From Flavobacterium sp. HBTb2-11-1 (GTDB lineage: Bacteria; Bacteroidota; Bacteroidia; Flavobacteriales; Flavobacteriaceae), in NCBI RefSeq assembly GCF_009826975.1, contig NZ_WUMO01000013.1, forward strand, positions 62,001 through 126,000: 64,000 nucleotides of DNA, read 5' to 3'. The stretch's first letter is position 1; each line of letters starts with the position of its first letter. The notes under the pieces are model-generated. The model was not told the origin of the DNA. It ran no database searches and was given only the letters and a program-made list of their open reading frames with translations. A program made the position numbers and the translations under genes. Shown piece after piece: positions 34,344 to 43,305 of the stretch.

Positions 34344-35159
34344 TTAATATTCGTCCAGTTTAAACTTATAGCTTAAAATAGCTTCAATTTTTTCACTTGA
34401 AATAAGCTTTTTGATGTTTGACTTTTCAGAACTGAATTTTGGTTGTGGCAAATTCATTTTAATCGCTTTTTGGGAATAAAACTCCTCTCTTGTTGGATGA
34501 AAAGGAGCAACGCCATTAAAAATCTCATTCCATTTAGATTGAATTATAATTTCTTCGATTATTCCAATGCAATCGTTTAGGTGAATCAAATTTATTGGTG
34601 CATCTGAATTTTCCAGATTTTCTTTTCCAGCTAAAAACTTAACAGGATGGCGATCTTCGCCAATCAGTCCGCCAAAACGCAGAATAGTGGTTTCGAAGTT
34701 TTGATTTTCTTGCAGCAATTTTTCAGCTAAAACCAATTGCTTGCCACTTTCGGTATCTGGATTTGGAGTCGTTTCTTCGGTTACAAGATCGTTATCATCG
34801 CCGTAAACCGATGTTGAACTTACAAAAAGTACTTTATTAACGGGCGATTTTTCTATAAAAGGAATTAGATTCTTGATTTTTTCTACAAAAGCTTTCTTCT
34901 CTGCATTCGGATCGACTGCTCTCAATTTTGGCGGAATATCAATAATTAAGATTTCGCTTTCCGCTAAAAAAGACTCAATGTTCTCGGAAATTCCATCGCT
35001 TTCAATATTTACTAAAAATGGATTTATTCCCGCATCTTGTAGAATTGGAAGTTTGTTCTCCGAAGTCGTCGATCCGTTTACTGAATTTCCTTTTGCAATT
35101 AACGTTTTCGCTAAAGGAAGTCCCAGCCAGCCACAACCAAGTATACTTATTTTCTTCAT
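34344..35159 (-). CDS. YeeZ-like NAD(P)-binding dehydrogenase/epimerase family protein
   Basis: A 271-residue Rossmann-fold protein: ISILGCGWLGLPLAKTL is the N-terminal nucleotide-binding loop, VLFVSSTSVYGD the SDR-type active-site strand, and LRFGGLIGEDRHPVKFLAG the downstream core. It belongs with E. coli YeeZ, an extended-SDR relative of unknown substrate. The start is set at the ATG 35159; upstream in-frame TTG codons fall in a repeat. Confidence 0.85.
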   Translation of the reverse strand: MKKISILGCGWLGLPLAKTLIAKGNSVNGSTTSENKLPILQDAGINPFLVNIESDGISENIESFLAESEILIIDIPPKLRAVDPNAEKKAFVEKIKNLIPFIEKSPVNKVLFVSSTSVYGDDNDLVTEETTPNPDTESGKQLVLAEKLLQENQNFETTILRFGGLIGEDRHPVKFLAGKENLENSDAPINLIHLNDCIGIIEEIIIQSKWNEIFNGVAPFHPTREEFYSQKAIKMNLPQPKFSSEKSNIKKLISSEKIEAILSYKFKLDEY

Positions 35160-35179
35160 TTCTTTTAAGGTTTCTTTAA

Positions 35180-35262
35180 GTAAATCTCGCAAAGTCGCAG
35201 AGTCGCAAAGAAAATTAAACTTAGCGTCTTGGCGACTTTGCGAGATTAAAAGTCGCAGAGAT
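35180..35262. repeat. Inverted CGCAAAGTCGCAGAG repeat
   Basis: The arms AATCTCGCAAAGTCGCAGAG... (35183-35210) and ...GGCGACTTTGCGAGATT (35220-35247) are complementary over most of 28 nt with a 9-nt loop. A further copy of the core follows at 35249-35260. Confidence 0.75.
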
Positions 35263-35271
35263 ATTCTTTCG

Positions 35272-35721
35272 TTACAAAGTTAACGTAAATCGGACTTTGT
35301 CTTTTCCTTTTGCGCCCATTCGGTTATAGAATTTAATGGCTCTTGTATTGAATTCAGGTGTTTGCCATTGAATATTGACACAATTATTTTGTTTTCCGAT
35401 TTCTTTTAGTTTTTCGATTAAAATTTCACCAATCCCAAAACCTCTTGTTTCTTCTTCCAAAAATAAACAGTCCATGTAGAGAAATGTTTGTGCATTCCAA
35501 GTAGAAAAATCAAAAGTGTAGGATGCATAACCCACAATAGTTTCATTTGCGGCCACAACCAAGCAGAATAATTTAGGATTCAGGCCAAATAAAGCATTCT
35601 TTAATCCTTCTTCTTTTCCTTCGGGAGAAAATTCAGCCTTTTCAAATTCGGCATGTTTTTGAAGCAAAATAAGTAATTTGGGTAAATCTGTTATTTGGCA
35701 GTTTCTTATTGAATATTCCAT
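35272..35721 (-). CDS. GNAT family N-acetyltransferase
   Basis: A 149-residue single GNAT domain. The CoA-binding motif A is EEETRGFGIGEILIEKL, preceded by the beta4 strand TFLYMDCLFLE and followed by NTRAIKFYNRMGA. The MDCLFV/E pattern is close to diamine/spermidine-type acetyltransferases (SSAT-like). The substrate is not certain. Its start overlaps the end of the LysR gene by 16 nt. Confidence 0.92.
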   Translation of the reverse strand: MEYSIRNCQITDLPKLLILLQKHAEFEKAEFSPEGKEEGLKNALFGLNPKLFCLVVAANETIVGYASYTFDFSTWNAQTFLYMDCLFLEEETRGFGIGEILIEKLKEIGKQNNCVNIQWQTPEFNTRAIKFYNRMGAKGKDKVRFTLTL

Positions 35722-36608
35722 TGTAAGTTGATTTCGTTTTGTAAAAAGCTGATAAAATGATGAAAGTAATCAGGATAATTCTCATGGGCTCGCGTCGCAA
35801 TAAAGTGTTTTCGTTTCAAGCCACTTTTTCCAACTTTTACTGCTTTAATCGGATTGTTTTTTAAATGCGGCTGCAGTGCCCATTTCGCCATCGACATCAC
35901 GCCCATATCCGCTTTTACCATTTCGAGAGAAGCTTCAGTTAAAGGCATCGGAGTTATTTTCTTCGGACTTACTTTGGCTGGAGCCAAAAGAAACTGGTGA
36001 ATAGTAACGGTTTCCAGCGGAAGCGAATGAATAATCAAATGTTCGTTGATAAAATCTTCTGCAACTACATATTTTTTATCTGCCCAAGCGTGATTTTCGG
36101 AAACGACCATTACCATTTCGTCTTGAAAAAGCTCGGTGTATTTTATATGATTGTCTTTAATGGTATCGCTTACTATGGCAATATCGATAGTATTTTCTAA
36201 TAATTTTTGCAGCGGAATGTGCGTTGCTTCGGCTACAATTTTCAATTCGACATTTGGATATAAAAGATGAAATTGCTTTAAAACCGATGGGAGCCAGTGA
36301 TAACTCGAAAAACATTCGGTACTAATCCTGATTTCGCCAGATTCGCCAAAAACCATTTGTTTGATCTGAGTTTCAGTTTCAGCAAGTTTAGTAAGGATTT
36401 CATTGGCCACATCATAGACTTTTTCGCCTGCTTTTGTGAGAACTAATTTTTTGTTGACTCTCAAGAAAATGGCGGTCCCCAATTGATATTCGGCCTCTTT
36501 GAGCTGATGGCTTAAAGCCGATTGCGTCAAATGAAGTTTATCGATTGCTTTCGTAATGCTTCCTTCTTCTACGATTGCTTTTATCAATTTTAAGTGGCGT
36601 ATTTCCAT
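35706..36608 (-). CDS. LysR family transcriptional regulator, MetR-like
   Basis: A 300-residue LTTR. The winged HTH is in the first 60 residues (MEIRHLKLIKAIVEEGSITKA...LTQSALSHQ), closely patterned on E. coli MetR (VKHLKTLQAL...TQSALSHQ). The effector domain follows, including AEATHIPLQKLLENTIDIAI and a MetR-like C-terminal part. The start is placed at ATG 36608; the in-frame TTG further upstream is unlikely. It diverges from a rhodanese gene over a 147-nt intergenic region. Confidence 0.9.
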   Translation of the reverse strand: MEIRHLKLIKAIVEEGSITKAIDKLHLTQSALSHQLKEAEYQLGTAIFLRVNKKLVLTKAGEKVYDVANEILTKLAETETQIKQMVFGESGEIRISTECFSSYHWLPSVLKQFHLLYPNVELKIVAEATHIPLQKLLENTIDIAIVSDTIKDNHIKYTELFQDEMVMVVSENHAWADKKYVVAEDFINEHLIIHSLPLETVTIHQFLLAPAKVSPKKITPMPLTEASLEMVKADMGVMSMAKWALQPHLKNNPIKAVKVGKSGLKRKHFIATRAHENYPDYFHHFISFLQNEINLQWNIQ

Positions 36609-36680
36609 TTTTGAAGAATTAATACACAAAGAAACAAAATTTTAAACTGGCTTTTGCATGAAAAAAAGTAATGCTGTTGA

Positions 36681-36717
36681 TGAAATCTTTTCGTTTTTAT
36701 GGCATGAAATCATCTTC
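36681..36717. promoter_or_regulatory. MetR-like candidate operator region
   Basis: TGAAATCTTTTCG at 36681-36693 fits TGAA-N5-TTC(A) apart from the last base, and TGAAATCATCTTC at 36705-36717 repeats its first seven bases 24 nt downstream. E. coli MetR binds TGAA-N5-TTCA. It lies in the LysR/rhodanese divergent region; binding is inferred. Confidence 0.35.
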
Positions 36718-36725
36718 TACTTTTG
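36718..36725 (+). promoter_or_regulatory. -7 box for the rhodanese gene
   Basis: TACTTTTG, an exact TAnnTTTG match 30 nt before the ATG at 36756, immediately after the possible MetR-like sites. Confidence 0.45.
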
Positions 36726-36755
36726 GAAAATAAAATCAATAAAAACACAATTAAA

Positions 36756-37151
36756 ATGGAAGCACAAATTAAACATTATGAAAACAAGTTAGCTTTTGAA
36801 ATGGATCCATCCGATTTATTTGAAGCTTTAAACAACGGCGAAAAAATTATTGTAATCGATGCTAGAAGAGCTTTTGGTTACGATGAAGAACATATTCCGA
36901 ATGCGATTAATATTCCGCATCGCGAAATGAATTTAGAAACGACACAGCATTTAGATAAAGACGTTTTGTACGTGACATATTGTACAGGAATCGGCTGTAA
37001 TGCTTCTACAAAAGGCGCTTTGAATATGACAAAACTTGGATTTAAAGTTAAAGAATTGATAGGGGGTCTAGAATGGTGGAAAATAGACGGATACGCAACC
37101 GAAGGCACAAAAGGCGAAAAGCAAGGTTTGAAAATTGAATGTGCGTGCTAA
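36756..37151 (+). CDS. Rhodanese-like sulfurtransferase domain protein
   Basis: A 131-residue single rhodanese domain. Typical motifs are IVIDARRAFGYDEEHIPNAINIPH and the active loop TYCTGIGCNAS with Cys76 as catalytic residue; Cys81 lies in the same loop, and the C-terminus ends ECAC. The start is the ATG 36756 (a TTG start 33 nt earlier overlaps the -7 box and is rejected). It is divergent from a MetR-like regulator, suggesting a link to sulfur or methionine metabolism. Confidence 0.9.
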   Translation: MEAQIKHYENKLAFEMDPSDLFEALNNGEKIIVIDARRAFGYDEEHIPNAINIPHREMNLETTQHLDKDVLYVTYCTGIGCNASTKGALNMTKLGFKVKELIGGLEWWKIDGYATEGTKGEKQGLKIECAC

Positions 37152-37154
37152 TTT

Positions 37155-37271
37155 TTGGTGCAAAGGTTCAAAGTAACAAAGGTTCAAAGGTTCAAAGGTT
37201 TCTCAACATATCTAAAAACTAAAAAAGCACTATGCAATAGTGTTTTTTTAGTTTTTGTACCTTTGAACCTT
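37155..37271. repeat. Tandem AAAGGTTC repeat with terminator
   Basis: The words CAAAGGTTCAAAGTAAC and AAAGGTTCAAAGGTTC (37160-37203) are tandem. The inverted form ACCTTTGAACCTT closes the other side (37258-37270). Between them, 37213-37256 is a long hairpin (AAAAACTAAAAAAGCACTA ... TAGTGTTTTTTTAGTTTTT) that can terminate transcription from both convergent genes. Confidence 0.75.
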
Positions 37272-37274
37272 ATT

Positions 37275-37694
37275 TTAAGATTCTACTACAGCTTTTAATG
37301 CTTGTAGAATTGGATTTTCTTCTCCCTGCGGTTCTTCCTGAACGGCTCCTGGACGATTATCTTCTTGAATTATTTCGAGTTTTGTTTTCTGATTTTCTTC
37401 AGTCAAAACATAATGCATTATAAAATAATTCTCTGGTTTGTCTTCAAATCCTGGTCGAGGGAAAAATAGAGAATATTTGATTTTCTGATTTGGAATAACT
37501 TCTAAAACTGTACCCCATTGTTCAAAAACTTGACCTTCCCATTCATTTCGAAATCGTATTTCATGACCAATTTTCCAATCAGTGATTAAATCGCTTCCGT
37601 ATTGCCATTGTTTAACTAATTCTGGTTTTGTTAATGCGTTCCAGACTTTTTCTGCTGGTGCATTCAAAAATATTGTAGAAACATTTGTTGCCAT
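37275..37694 (-). CDS. SRPBCC (AHSA1-like) family protein
   Basis: A 139-residue START/AHA1-like ligand-binding fold: NAPAEKVWNALTKPELVKQWQYGSD at the N-terminus and TKLEIIQEDN near the end are classic for this family. No catalytic residues can be named; members bind hydrophobic ligands or act as Hsp90-activator-like domains. It follows the M28 peptidase gene by 16 nt on the same strand. Confidence 0.86.
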   Translation of the reverse strand: MATNVSTIFLNAPAEKVWNALTKPELVKQWQYGSDLITDWKIGHEIRFRNEWEGQVFEQWGTVLEVIPNQKIKYSLFFPRPGFEDKPENYFIMHYVLTEENQKTKLEIIQEDNRPGAVQEEPQGEENPILQALKAVVES

Positions 37695-37710
37695 AGCTTA
37701 GTTTTAGCTT

Positions 37711-40107
37711 TTAAGGTTGTGGTAGTGTAACGGTCTTAATGCTGTCTTTTGGAACAGCCAAACTATCTGTTGGAGTCACGACAGGCTCAATCGGTTTTAC
37801 CGGCGGTGTGTATCGTTTGATTTTCTGCTGAATCATAACAGCATCATTCAATACAAACGGTGTTGGCATCATCCAATTTTCTCTTGGCTTAACATTTAAT
37901 AGCGGATTGCTCATTAAATCGAACGAACTTTCAATTAAATCCATATCAAAAACAGACGATTTGTTGATATAGAATTCCATTTCAAGTGGTTCATTGCCTA
38001 CAACATAGTAACATAATATTTTTGAACCTTCACGTTCAAGTCGATTTGTTTTTTCTCCCGAAGTGGCAACTCCATTTGCCTTAAAGTTGTAAAAAGTCAT
38101 TTTTGGGTTGGCAAAAATGTCATAACGATTTACTTTTCTGTTTGGAGTAATCTTAATTTTCAAATATCTATTATTTCCAATAACGCTGTCTCTTAAAAAC
38201 TGAATTGTAGGTTTTGGAACTTCAACAACTGGAGCAATAGCGCTGTATGTAAATGTTGTATTGTATTTGCTGGTTAGCGGAAGCGTATTCAATCCAACTG
38301 CTTTTTGGTTTTTCTCGCCTAAATAGGATTTAGTCCATTCGTCCAAATTCGTATCATAAGTTGTCCAAACAGCAGAATTGTTATCGGCGTTGTAAACATA
38401 TAATAAGCTATTTGACTTGGCTTTGCCATATTCGTAACCTGAATGATATCCTGCATAAACGAAAAATGCAATTGAAGTGATAAAGAAAACCACAATCCAA
38501 GCTCCTTTTTTAGCGAAAGCTCCAAATATAGGCAATAACAAACCGAACAGTAAAACGGTTAAAACTGCGCTTCCATATAATATTTTAAGTCCAAGACCAA
38601 TTGGGAACATTACAATAAAAGGAGCAATAATAGCCAAAGCTGGAATACTAAAAAGCAGATTCATTCCCAGACTGTAATGTTGAGTAAACACAAATATTCC
38701 GAATAGCAATATTCCGAAATAAACAGGAATAATTAAGAAGCCAGCACCCGTTAAGCTGTTGGCTAAAAATGCGTTAATGATAATCCAAAGCAGCAAGGGA
38801 GCCACAAAATGGTTCATAGTAGTTTTCGCTTCAGAGAAATGATGGTAGAAAGCAAAGCAAATAGCGATGCTTAACGTTACAAAAGCGCCAATGTAAGCAT
38901 GACCATTATAAGTAAATCCGTTGAGAAGATCAGAGTACTGCGGATAAATTTCGAGAATAAGTTTCCATCCTAAAAAAGTAACCAAGCCAGCAATTATAAT
39001 GGATCCTAAAAGAGGAACAAAACCTTTGAATATTTCTGTGAAAGTGATGATTCTTTTTACTTTTCCGACAAAAATGAAGAGAACTAATAATCCAAAAGCA
39101 ATCATCGTCATTGGCATTACCCATGTAAACGGATAACTGATGAAAGTAAAAGGAGCACTGAAATAAACATTATCTTCTGTAGATTCTGTCTGGTTTAAAT
39201 CAATGTTGGTAAAGTATTTCAGCAAAGGCATGATGTAAGTGCCTTGATGCGCCAATGTAGTTTTATTTAAATGCTGTACATCATCTTGCTGTGTGTGGTA
39301 GTTGAAATGCCCATCAATAAATGCAAAATTGAATCCTTGAATATTTCCTTGTTCTCTAAAAACTGTTAAATCAGTATCATTTGGAAGCATTTTGTAAATG
39401 CTATACATCAAAGAATTTGAAACAGGATGAGAAGGCTTTGCTTTAGTAAATTCCTCAACCAAAGCCTGATTTCCTTTATTGGTTTCCATCAGCATATAGC
39501 TTGGGCCAGAAGTTCCTCTCGCTTCAAAGTTTAAAACTAAACCAACGTCTTTTGCCCAAGGATGTTTGTTTACAAATAAAGCTGCTCCATTTAATCCTAA
39601 TTCTTCGGCATCAGAAAATAGTATGATTATATCGTTTTTTTGAGGATGTTTTGAGTATAAAAAGGCGCGTACACCTTCTAAAATTGTAGCAACGCCAGAA
39701 GCATCGTCGCTTGCACCTTTTGAGAAAGAGTGCGGGGCACTGTCATAATGAGAAAGAAGTAAAAGCGCTTTTGTATTGTTTGTTCCTTTAATGCGAGCCA
39801 AAATATTTTTTGACTTTACCAAAAGACCTTTATCATTTAGAGTAAAACCTTCCTGAACACTCGTTTCTAATCCGATTCTGTTTAATTCTAGTTTAAGATA
39901 ATTTGCAACAAGTTCGTGATTGGTCGATCCGACATAGTGCGGTTTTTGTGCCATAATTTCGACTTGATTTAAGGCTCTCTCGGTTGAAAATTCAGCAAGC
40001 GCTTCGTCGTCCTTAGAGATTCCTTGCGGCATCATCGTGGCGTATATAATGCCAAGTAAAGCTAAAACGCAGACTATGGCTAGAATTGAGGTGGGGTTTT
40101 TTCTCAT
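37711..40107 (-). CDS. Membrane-anchored M28 family metallopeptidase
   Basis: 798 residues: N-terminal anchor (about 8-25), M28 aminopeptidase domain (about 40-300) with metal-site segments SHYDSAPHS, ASDDASG, SDAEELG, FEARG and HFNYHTQQDD, then about eight or nine TM helices (about 320-560) and a soluble C-terminal domain (about 580-798). This is the bacterial form related to the ER metallopeptidase ERMP1. It probably trims peptides at the periplasmic face. Confidence 0.92.
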   Translation of the reverse strand: MRKNPTSILAIVCVLALLGIIYATMMPQGISKDDEALAEFSTERALNQVEIMAQKPHYVGSTNHELVANYLKLELNRIGLETSVQEGFTLNDKGLLVKSKNILARIKGTNNTKALLLLSHYDSAPHSFSKGASDDASGVATILEGVRAFLYSKHPQKNDIIILFSDAEELGLNGAALFVNKHPWAKDVGLVLNFEARGTSGPSYMLMETNKGNQALVEEFTKAKPSHPVSNSLMYSIYKMLPNDTDLTVFREQGNIQGFNFAFIDGHFNYHTQQDDVQHLNKTTLAHQGTYIMPLLKYFTNIDLNQTESTEDNVYFSAPFTFISYPFTWVMPMTMIAFGLLVLFIFVGKVKRIITFTEIFKGFVPLLGSIIIAGLVTFLGWKLILEIYPQYSDLLNGFTYNGHAYIGAFVTLSIAICFAFYHHFSEAKTTMNHFVAPLLLWIIINAFLANSLTGAGFLIIPVYFGILLFGIFVFTQHYSLGMNLLFSIPALAIIAPFIVMFPIGLGLKILYGSAVLTVLLFGLLLPIFGAFAKKGAWIVVFFITSIAFFVYAGYHSGYEYGKAKSNSLLYVYNADNNSAVWTTYDTNLDEWTKSYLGEKNQKAVGLNTLPLTSKYNTTFTYSAIAPVVEVPKPTIQFLRDSVIGNNRYLKIKITPNRKVNRYDIFANPKMTFYNFKANGVATSGEKTNRLEREGSKILCYYVVGNEPLEMEFYINKSSVFDMDLIESSFDLMSNPLLNVKPRENWMMPTPFVLNDAVMIQQKIKRYTPPVKPIEPVVTPTDSLAVPKDSIKTVTLPQP

Positions 40108-40123
40108 GGTAAATTAATACTAA

Positions 40124-40471
40124 CTATATTTCTTTTTTAACAAGCATAAAATAATCGTTGTCCAAGGAACGATAGCCTTGATCGTACAAGAAATAATATG
40201 TATTTCCTGTCTTGGTCTGTAAAATGTTTGTAAAGAACTCAAAATCAAATCCTTTTGTTAGTAATTTGTCTCGAGAAGCTTTAGATTTTCCATCCACATT
40301 TAACTCTGCCAAAATACGGTAATTTTTGCGTAACTTGTTGTTTATATTTCGCATGAAATTCGTACTATCTTTATTTATTTTGTTATTGTAGGCATTGCGA
40401 CAACTGTCGGAGCAGAATTTCTTGTCTTCTCGGCCGAAAATTTTGGCTGAGCATTCGAGGCATGTTTTCAT
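40124..40471 (-). CDS. Small protein with N-terminal zinc ribbon
   Basis: 115 residues. The N-terminal ribbon has Cys4, Cys7, Cys20 and Cys24 (CLECSAKIF...FCSDSCRNAYNNK), like DUF2116-type and MYM/FCS-type small zinc fingers. The remainder is helical and basic. Its ATG overlaps the stop codon of the GNAT-nitrilase gene by 4 nt, so translation is coupled. Function unknown. Confidence 0.82.
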   Translation of the reverse strand: MKTCLECSAKIFGREDKKFCSDSCRNAYNNKINKDSTNFMRNINNKLRKNYRILAELNVDGKSKASRDKLLTKGFDFEFFTNILQTKTGNTYYFLYDQGYRSLDNDYFMLVKKEI

Positions 40472-41997
40472 GAATTCAATTTTTTAATTTCGTAAAGGTC
40501 AGATCTTCTGTCTTTTAATGTTTTTACACTTCCATGTTCATGAAGCTCCTTTAGCAATGTTAAATCAACATCAACAATAAGCGTCATTTCTGTATTTGGT
40601 GTTGCTTCTGCTTTGATTCCGTTACTTGGAAAAGCAAAATCGGATGGCGTAAATACAGATGATTGTGCATATTGAATATCCATATTGTTTACTTTCGGAA
40701 GATTTCCAACGCAACCTGCTATGGCTACATAACACTCATTTTCGATGGCGCGCGCTTGCGAACAATGTTTTACACGAGTATAGCCATTTTGGGTATCGGT
40801 CAAAAACGGCACAAACAAAATATCCATTCCTTCATCTGCCAAAAGTCTAGAAAGTTCTGGAAACTCAACATCATAACAGATTAGAATTCCGATTTTACCG
40901 CAATCGGTGTCAAACGTTTTAAATTGAGATCCGCCTTTCATTCCCCAATGTATAACTTCGTTTGGCGTGATATGGATTTTGGTATACATTTCTGAAGTTC
41001 CGTCTCTTTTGCACAAAAATCCAACATTATAGAGATTTCCGCCTTCGACATAAGGCATACTTCCTGTAATAATGTTAATGTTGTATGAAATGGCAAATTC
41101 TTGGAAACGTTTACGAATGGGATCAGTATGGCGAGCCAATTCGCGAATGGCTTCTGCTTCAGATAAATGATTATAATCGGCCATTAAAGGCGCAGTAAAC
41201 AATTCTGGAAATAAGGCAAAATCAGAACCATAACCCGAAACCGCATCAATAAAAAATTCGGCTTGCTCAAAAAGTGCTTCGACATTATTCAACGGGCGCA
41301 TCTGCCACTGAATCAATCCTAAACGGATAATTTCCTTCTTAACGTTAATTAGTTTTGGACTGTCATCATAGTAAATATTGTTCCATTCCAGCAAAACCGC
41401 AAACTCTTTCGATTCTTCATCTCCTTCCAAATAATTTTTAAGGATTCTTAAAACGTGGAAATCATTGCTCAGCTGAAAAGAAAGAACCGGATCGTACAGT
41501 TCTTTGGTGCGTACTTTTTCTATATATGCTTTTGGAGAGAGTTTTTTGGCGTGTTCTCTATAATTCGGGATTCTTCCCGCAAAAACAATCGCTTTTAAAT
41601 TCAGCTGTTCGCAAAGTTCTTTTCTGGCATCATATAATCGGCGCCCCAAACGCAAGCCTCTATAATTTGGGTGAATAAATACATCTATTCCGTATAAAAT
41701 TTCCGCATTCGGATTGTGAGTAGAGAAGGTGTAATTTCCACTAATTTGCTGATAGTTATGTCTTTTTTCTACCAACTTTTCATCAACAATAAGAGATAGG
41801 GCAGAGCCGACCACTTTTCCGTCAACCAAAATCACCAGCTGTCCTTCCGGAAAAATAGAAAGAAGTCTTTCTATGTCGTCAGATCCCCAATACGAATCGG
41901 CCATTTCTGGATACGATTCAATCATTGATTTCTTTAACTGTCTATAGTCCTCAATTTCAAGGTTTCTTAACTCTACTTTTTTAATTTTTGCCTGCAT
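40468..41997 (-). CDS. GNAT acetyltransferase fused to carbon-nitrogen hydrolase
   Basis: A 509-residue two-domain protein. Residues about 5-210 form a GNAT domain (IDVFIHPNYRGLRLGRRLYDARKEL), and 222-509 form a nitrilase-superfamily hydrolase with the catalytic triad Glu265 (LFPELF), Lys340 (YTKIHITP) and Cys374 (ILICYDVEFPE). Such fusions are known in several bacteria; the substrate is unknown, but an acylated amide or amine processed in two steps is plausible. It is coupled to a zinc-ribbon gene downstream and divergent from ssb. Confidence 0.92.
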   Translation of the reverse strand: MQAKIKKVELRNLEIEDYRQLKKSMIESYPEMADSYWGSDDIERLLSIFPEGQLVILVDGKVVGSALSLIVDEKLVEKRHNYQQISGNYTFSTHNPNAEILYGIDVFIHPNYRGLRLGRRLYDARKELCEQLNLKAIVFAGRIPNYREHAKKLSPKAYIEKVRTKELYDPVLSFQLSNDFHVLRILKNYLEGDEESKEFAVLLEWNNIYYDDSPKLINVKKEIIRLGLIQWQMRPLNNVEALFEQAEFFIDAVSGYGSDFALFPELFTAPLMADYNHLSEAEAIRELARHTDPIRKRFQEFAISYNINIITGSMPYVEGGNLYNVGFLCKRDGTSEMYTKIHITPNEVIHWGMKGGSQFKTFDTDCGKIGILICYDVEFPELSRLLADEGMDILFVPFLTDTQNGYTRVKHCSQARAIENECYVAIAGCVGNLPKVNNMDIQYAQSSVFTPSDFAFPSNGIKAEATPNTEMTLIVDVDLTLLKELHEHGSVKTLKDRRSDLYEIKKLNS

Positions 41998-42174
41998 ATC
42001 GTAAGATTTATCTCAAATATACAAAAAACAAATTCCATTTACAAACGTTTACAAATAGTTACAGTCGATAGTAAATAGTTAATAACCGACTGTCAATGCT
42101 GAGAGTTCGCATCTTTGCCATGTTGAATTTGAAAAACAGTTCACATTAATAATAACACTTAAATAATATACGCC

Positions 42175-42498
42175 ATGAAAAACAGAGTACAATTAATTGG
42201 GAATGTAGGAAACGATCCAGAAGTTAAAACATTAGAAAACGGAAGAAAGCTTGCACACATCACAATTGCAACAAAGGATTATTACAAAAATGAAAAAGGA
42301 GAAAAAGTAGAACAAACCGAATGGCATAGAATAACAGCTTGGGGGAAAACAGCAGAAATTATCGAAAAGTTTGTTGTGAAAGGGAAAGAAGTTGCTGTTG
42401 AAGGAAAATTGACACACAGAAGCTACGATGATAAAAACGGAGAAAAACGCTATATAACCGAAGTGGTTGTAAATGAAATTTTACTGTTGAGTAAATAA
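42175..42498 (+). CDS. Short single-stranded DNA-binding protein
   Basis: A 107-residue OB-fold SSB: RVQLIGNVGNDPEVKTLENGRKLAHITIAT, then TEWHRITAWGKTAEII and GKEVAVEGKLTHRSY. It stops right after the OB fold (EILLLSK), with no linker and no acidic C-terminal tip of the DDDIPF type through which full-length SSB recruits partners. It may therefore be an accessory SSB used in special conditions rather than the main replication SSB. The upstream region has a TAnnTTTG-like box (CATCTTTG, 42110-42117). Confidence 0.93.
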   Translation: MKNRVQLIGNVGNDPEVKTLENGRKLAHITIATKDYYKNEKGEKVEQTEWHRITAWGKTAEIIEKFVVKGKEVAVEGKLTHRSYDDKNGEKRYITEVVVNEILLLSK

Positions 42499-42519
42499 CG
42501 CTTTAAAGAACATTGTTGT

Positions 42520-42555
42520 TTAAACCCGACAGGTTTTAAAAACCTGTTGGGTTTG
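42520..42555. terminator. Bidirectional terminator between ssb and the DUF2461 gene
   Basis: AAACCCGACAGGTTT / AAACCTGTTGGGTTT forms a long stem with one G-T pair, followed by GTTTCTT. Confidence 0.8.
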
Positions 42556-42571
42556 TTTCTTATGAATGAGA

Positions 42572-43264
42572 CTAAAGTATCGAAACCCCATTAGCATCAG
42601 TCGTAAGGACTTCGCTCATGTAATCGAAAAAGGGTCTCATGTTTTTGAAAGCATCTAAAGCAAGTTCTAAAAATTGCGGACTCAATACTTCTTCGTCAGT
42701 AAAACGTTTTATGACCAAAAATTGTTTGAAACGAAGCAAATCAATGGCAGGATGATCCGCATCAAAACCTTTTGGTTTTGTTTTGAGCTGTTCTCCTTGC
42801 AAAGTGCCAAAGTTGCTTTTGAAAGATTCAGAATTCAGTATTTCCTGAAAGGTTTCTGGATCTTGAGCAAATTCGGTTCTTATTCGTTTTAAATCGGCAG
42901 CATTTGGTCCCCAAAATCCGCCCGCAAAAAAACTATTTCCTTTTTCCAGATGAAAATAATAACCGCCGCGTCTTGCAGCAGTTGCCCGCGTATAACTTCC
43001 ACCCCAAAATGTCTTAAAAGGAGTTTTATCTTTAGAAAAACGAATATCTCGATAGATTCTGTAAACACTTTTTTTACCAGAAGTATTTTCTAAAACATCC
43101 GTTTTGGAAAGTTCTTTTAGTAAAGCGCCTGCAAAATTCTCAATGTGATTAAGTTCTATCAAATATTGCGATTTATGCTCTTCAAACCATGGTTTATTAT
43201 TGTTTGCTTTTAGCTGAACCAAGAAGTCAAGACTAGATTTGGGAATTGTTATGCTGTTTTTCAT
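42572..43264 (-). CDS. DUF2461 (TIGR02453) family protein
   Basis: 230 residues. The N-terminal LDFLVQLKANNNKPWFEEHK, then YRIYRDIRFSKDKTPFKTFWGG and a Gly-rich YYFHLEKGNSFFAGGFWGP, are signatures of this family, which is widespread and functionally uncharacterised. No signal peptide is seen, so it is cytosolic. It lies downstream of the terminator of the small Cys-rich gene and should have its own promoter. Confidence 0.9.
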   Translation of the reverse strand: MKNSITIPKSSLDFLVQLKANNNKPWFEEHKSQYLIELNHIENFAGALLKELSKTDVLENTSGKKSVYRIYRDIRFSKDKTPFKTFWGGSYTRATAARRGGYYFHLEKGNSFFAGGFWGPNAADLKRIRTEFAQDPETFQEILNSESFKSNFGTLQGEQLKTKPKGFDADHPAIDLLRFKQFLVIKRFTDEEVLSPQFLELALDAFKNMRPFFDYMSEVLTTDANGVSIL

Positions 43265-43305
43265 AATGGATTTTAAAAGTCAAAAATAGACTGCAATTTA
43301 AAACT

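Noticed and set aside
35160..35192. Longer N-terminus of the YeeZ-like protein
   Set aside because: The start would be a TTG within the CGCAAAG repeat; ATG 35159 leads straight into the Rossmann loop.
36609..36629. Longer LysR protein from a TTG
   Set aside because: Seven extra residues do not resemble the family N-terminus; ATG 36608 gives the canonical HTH start.
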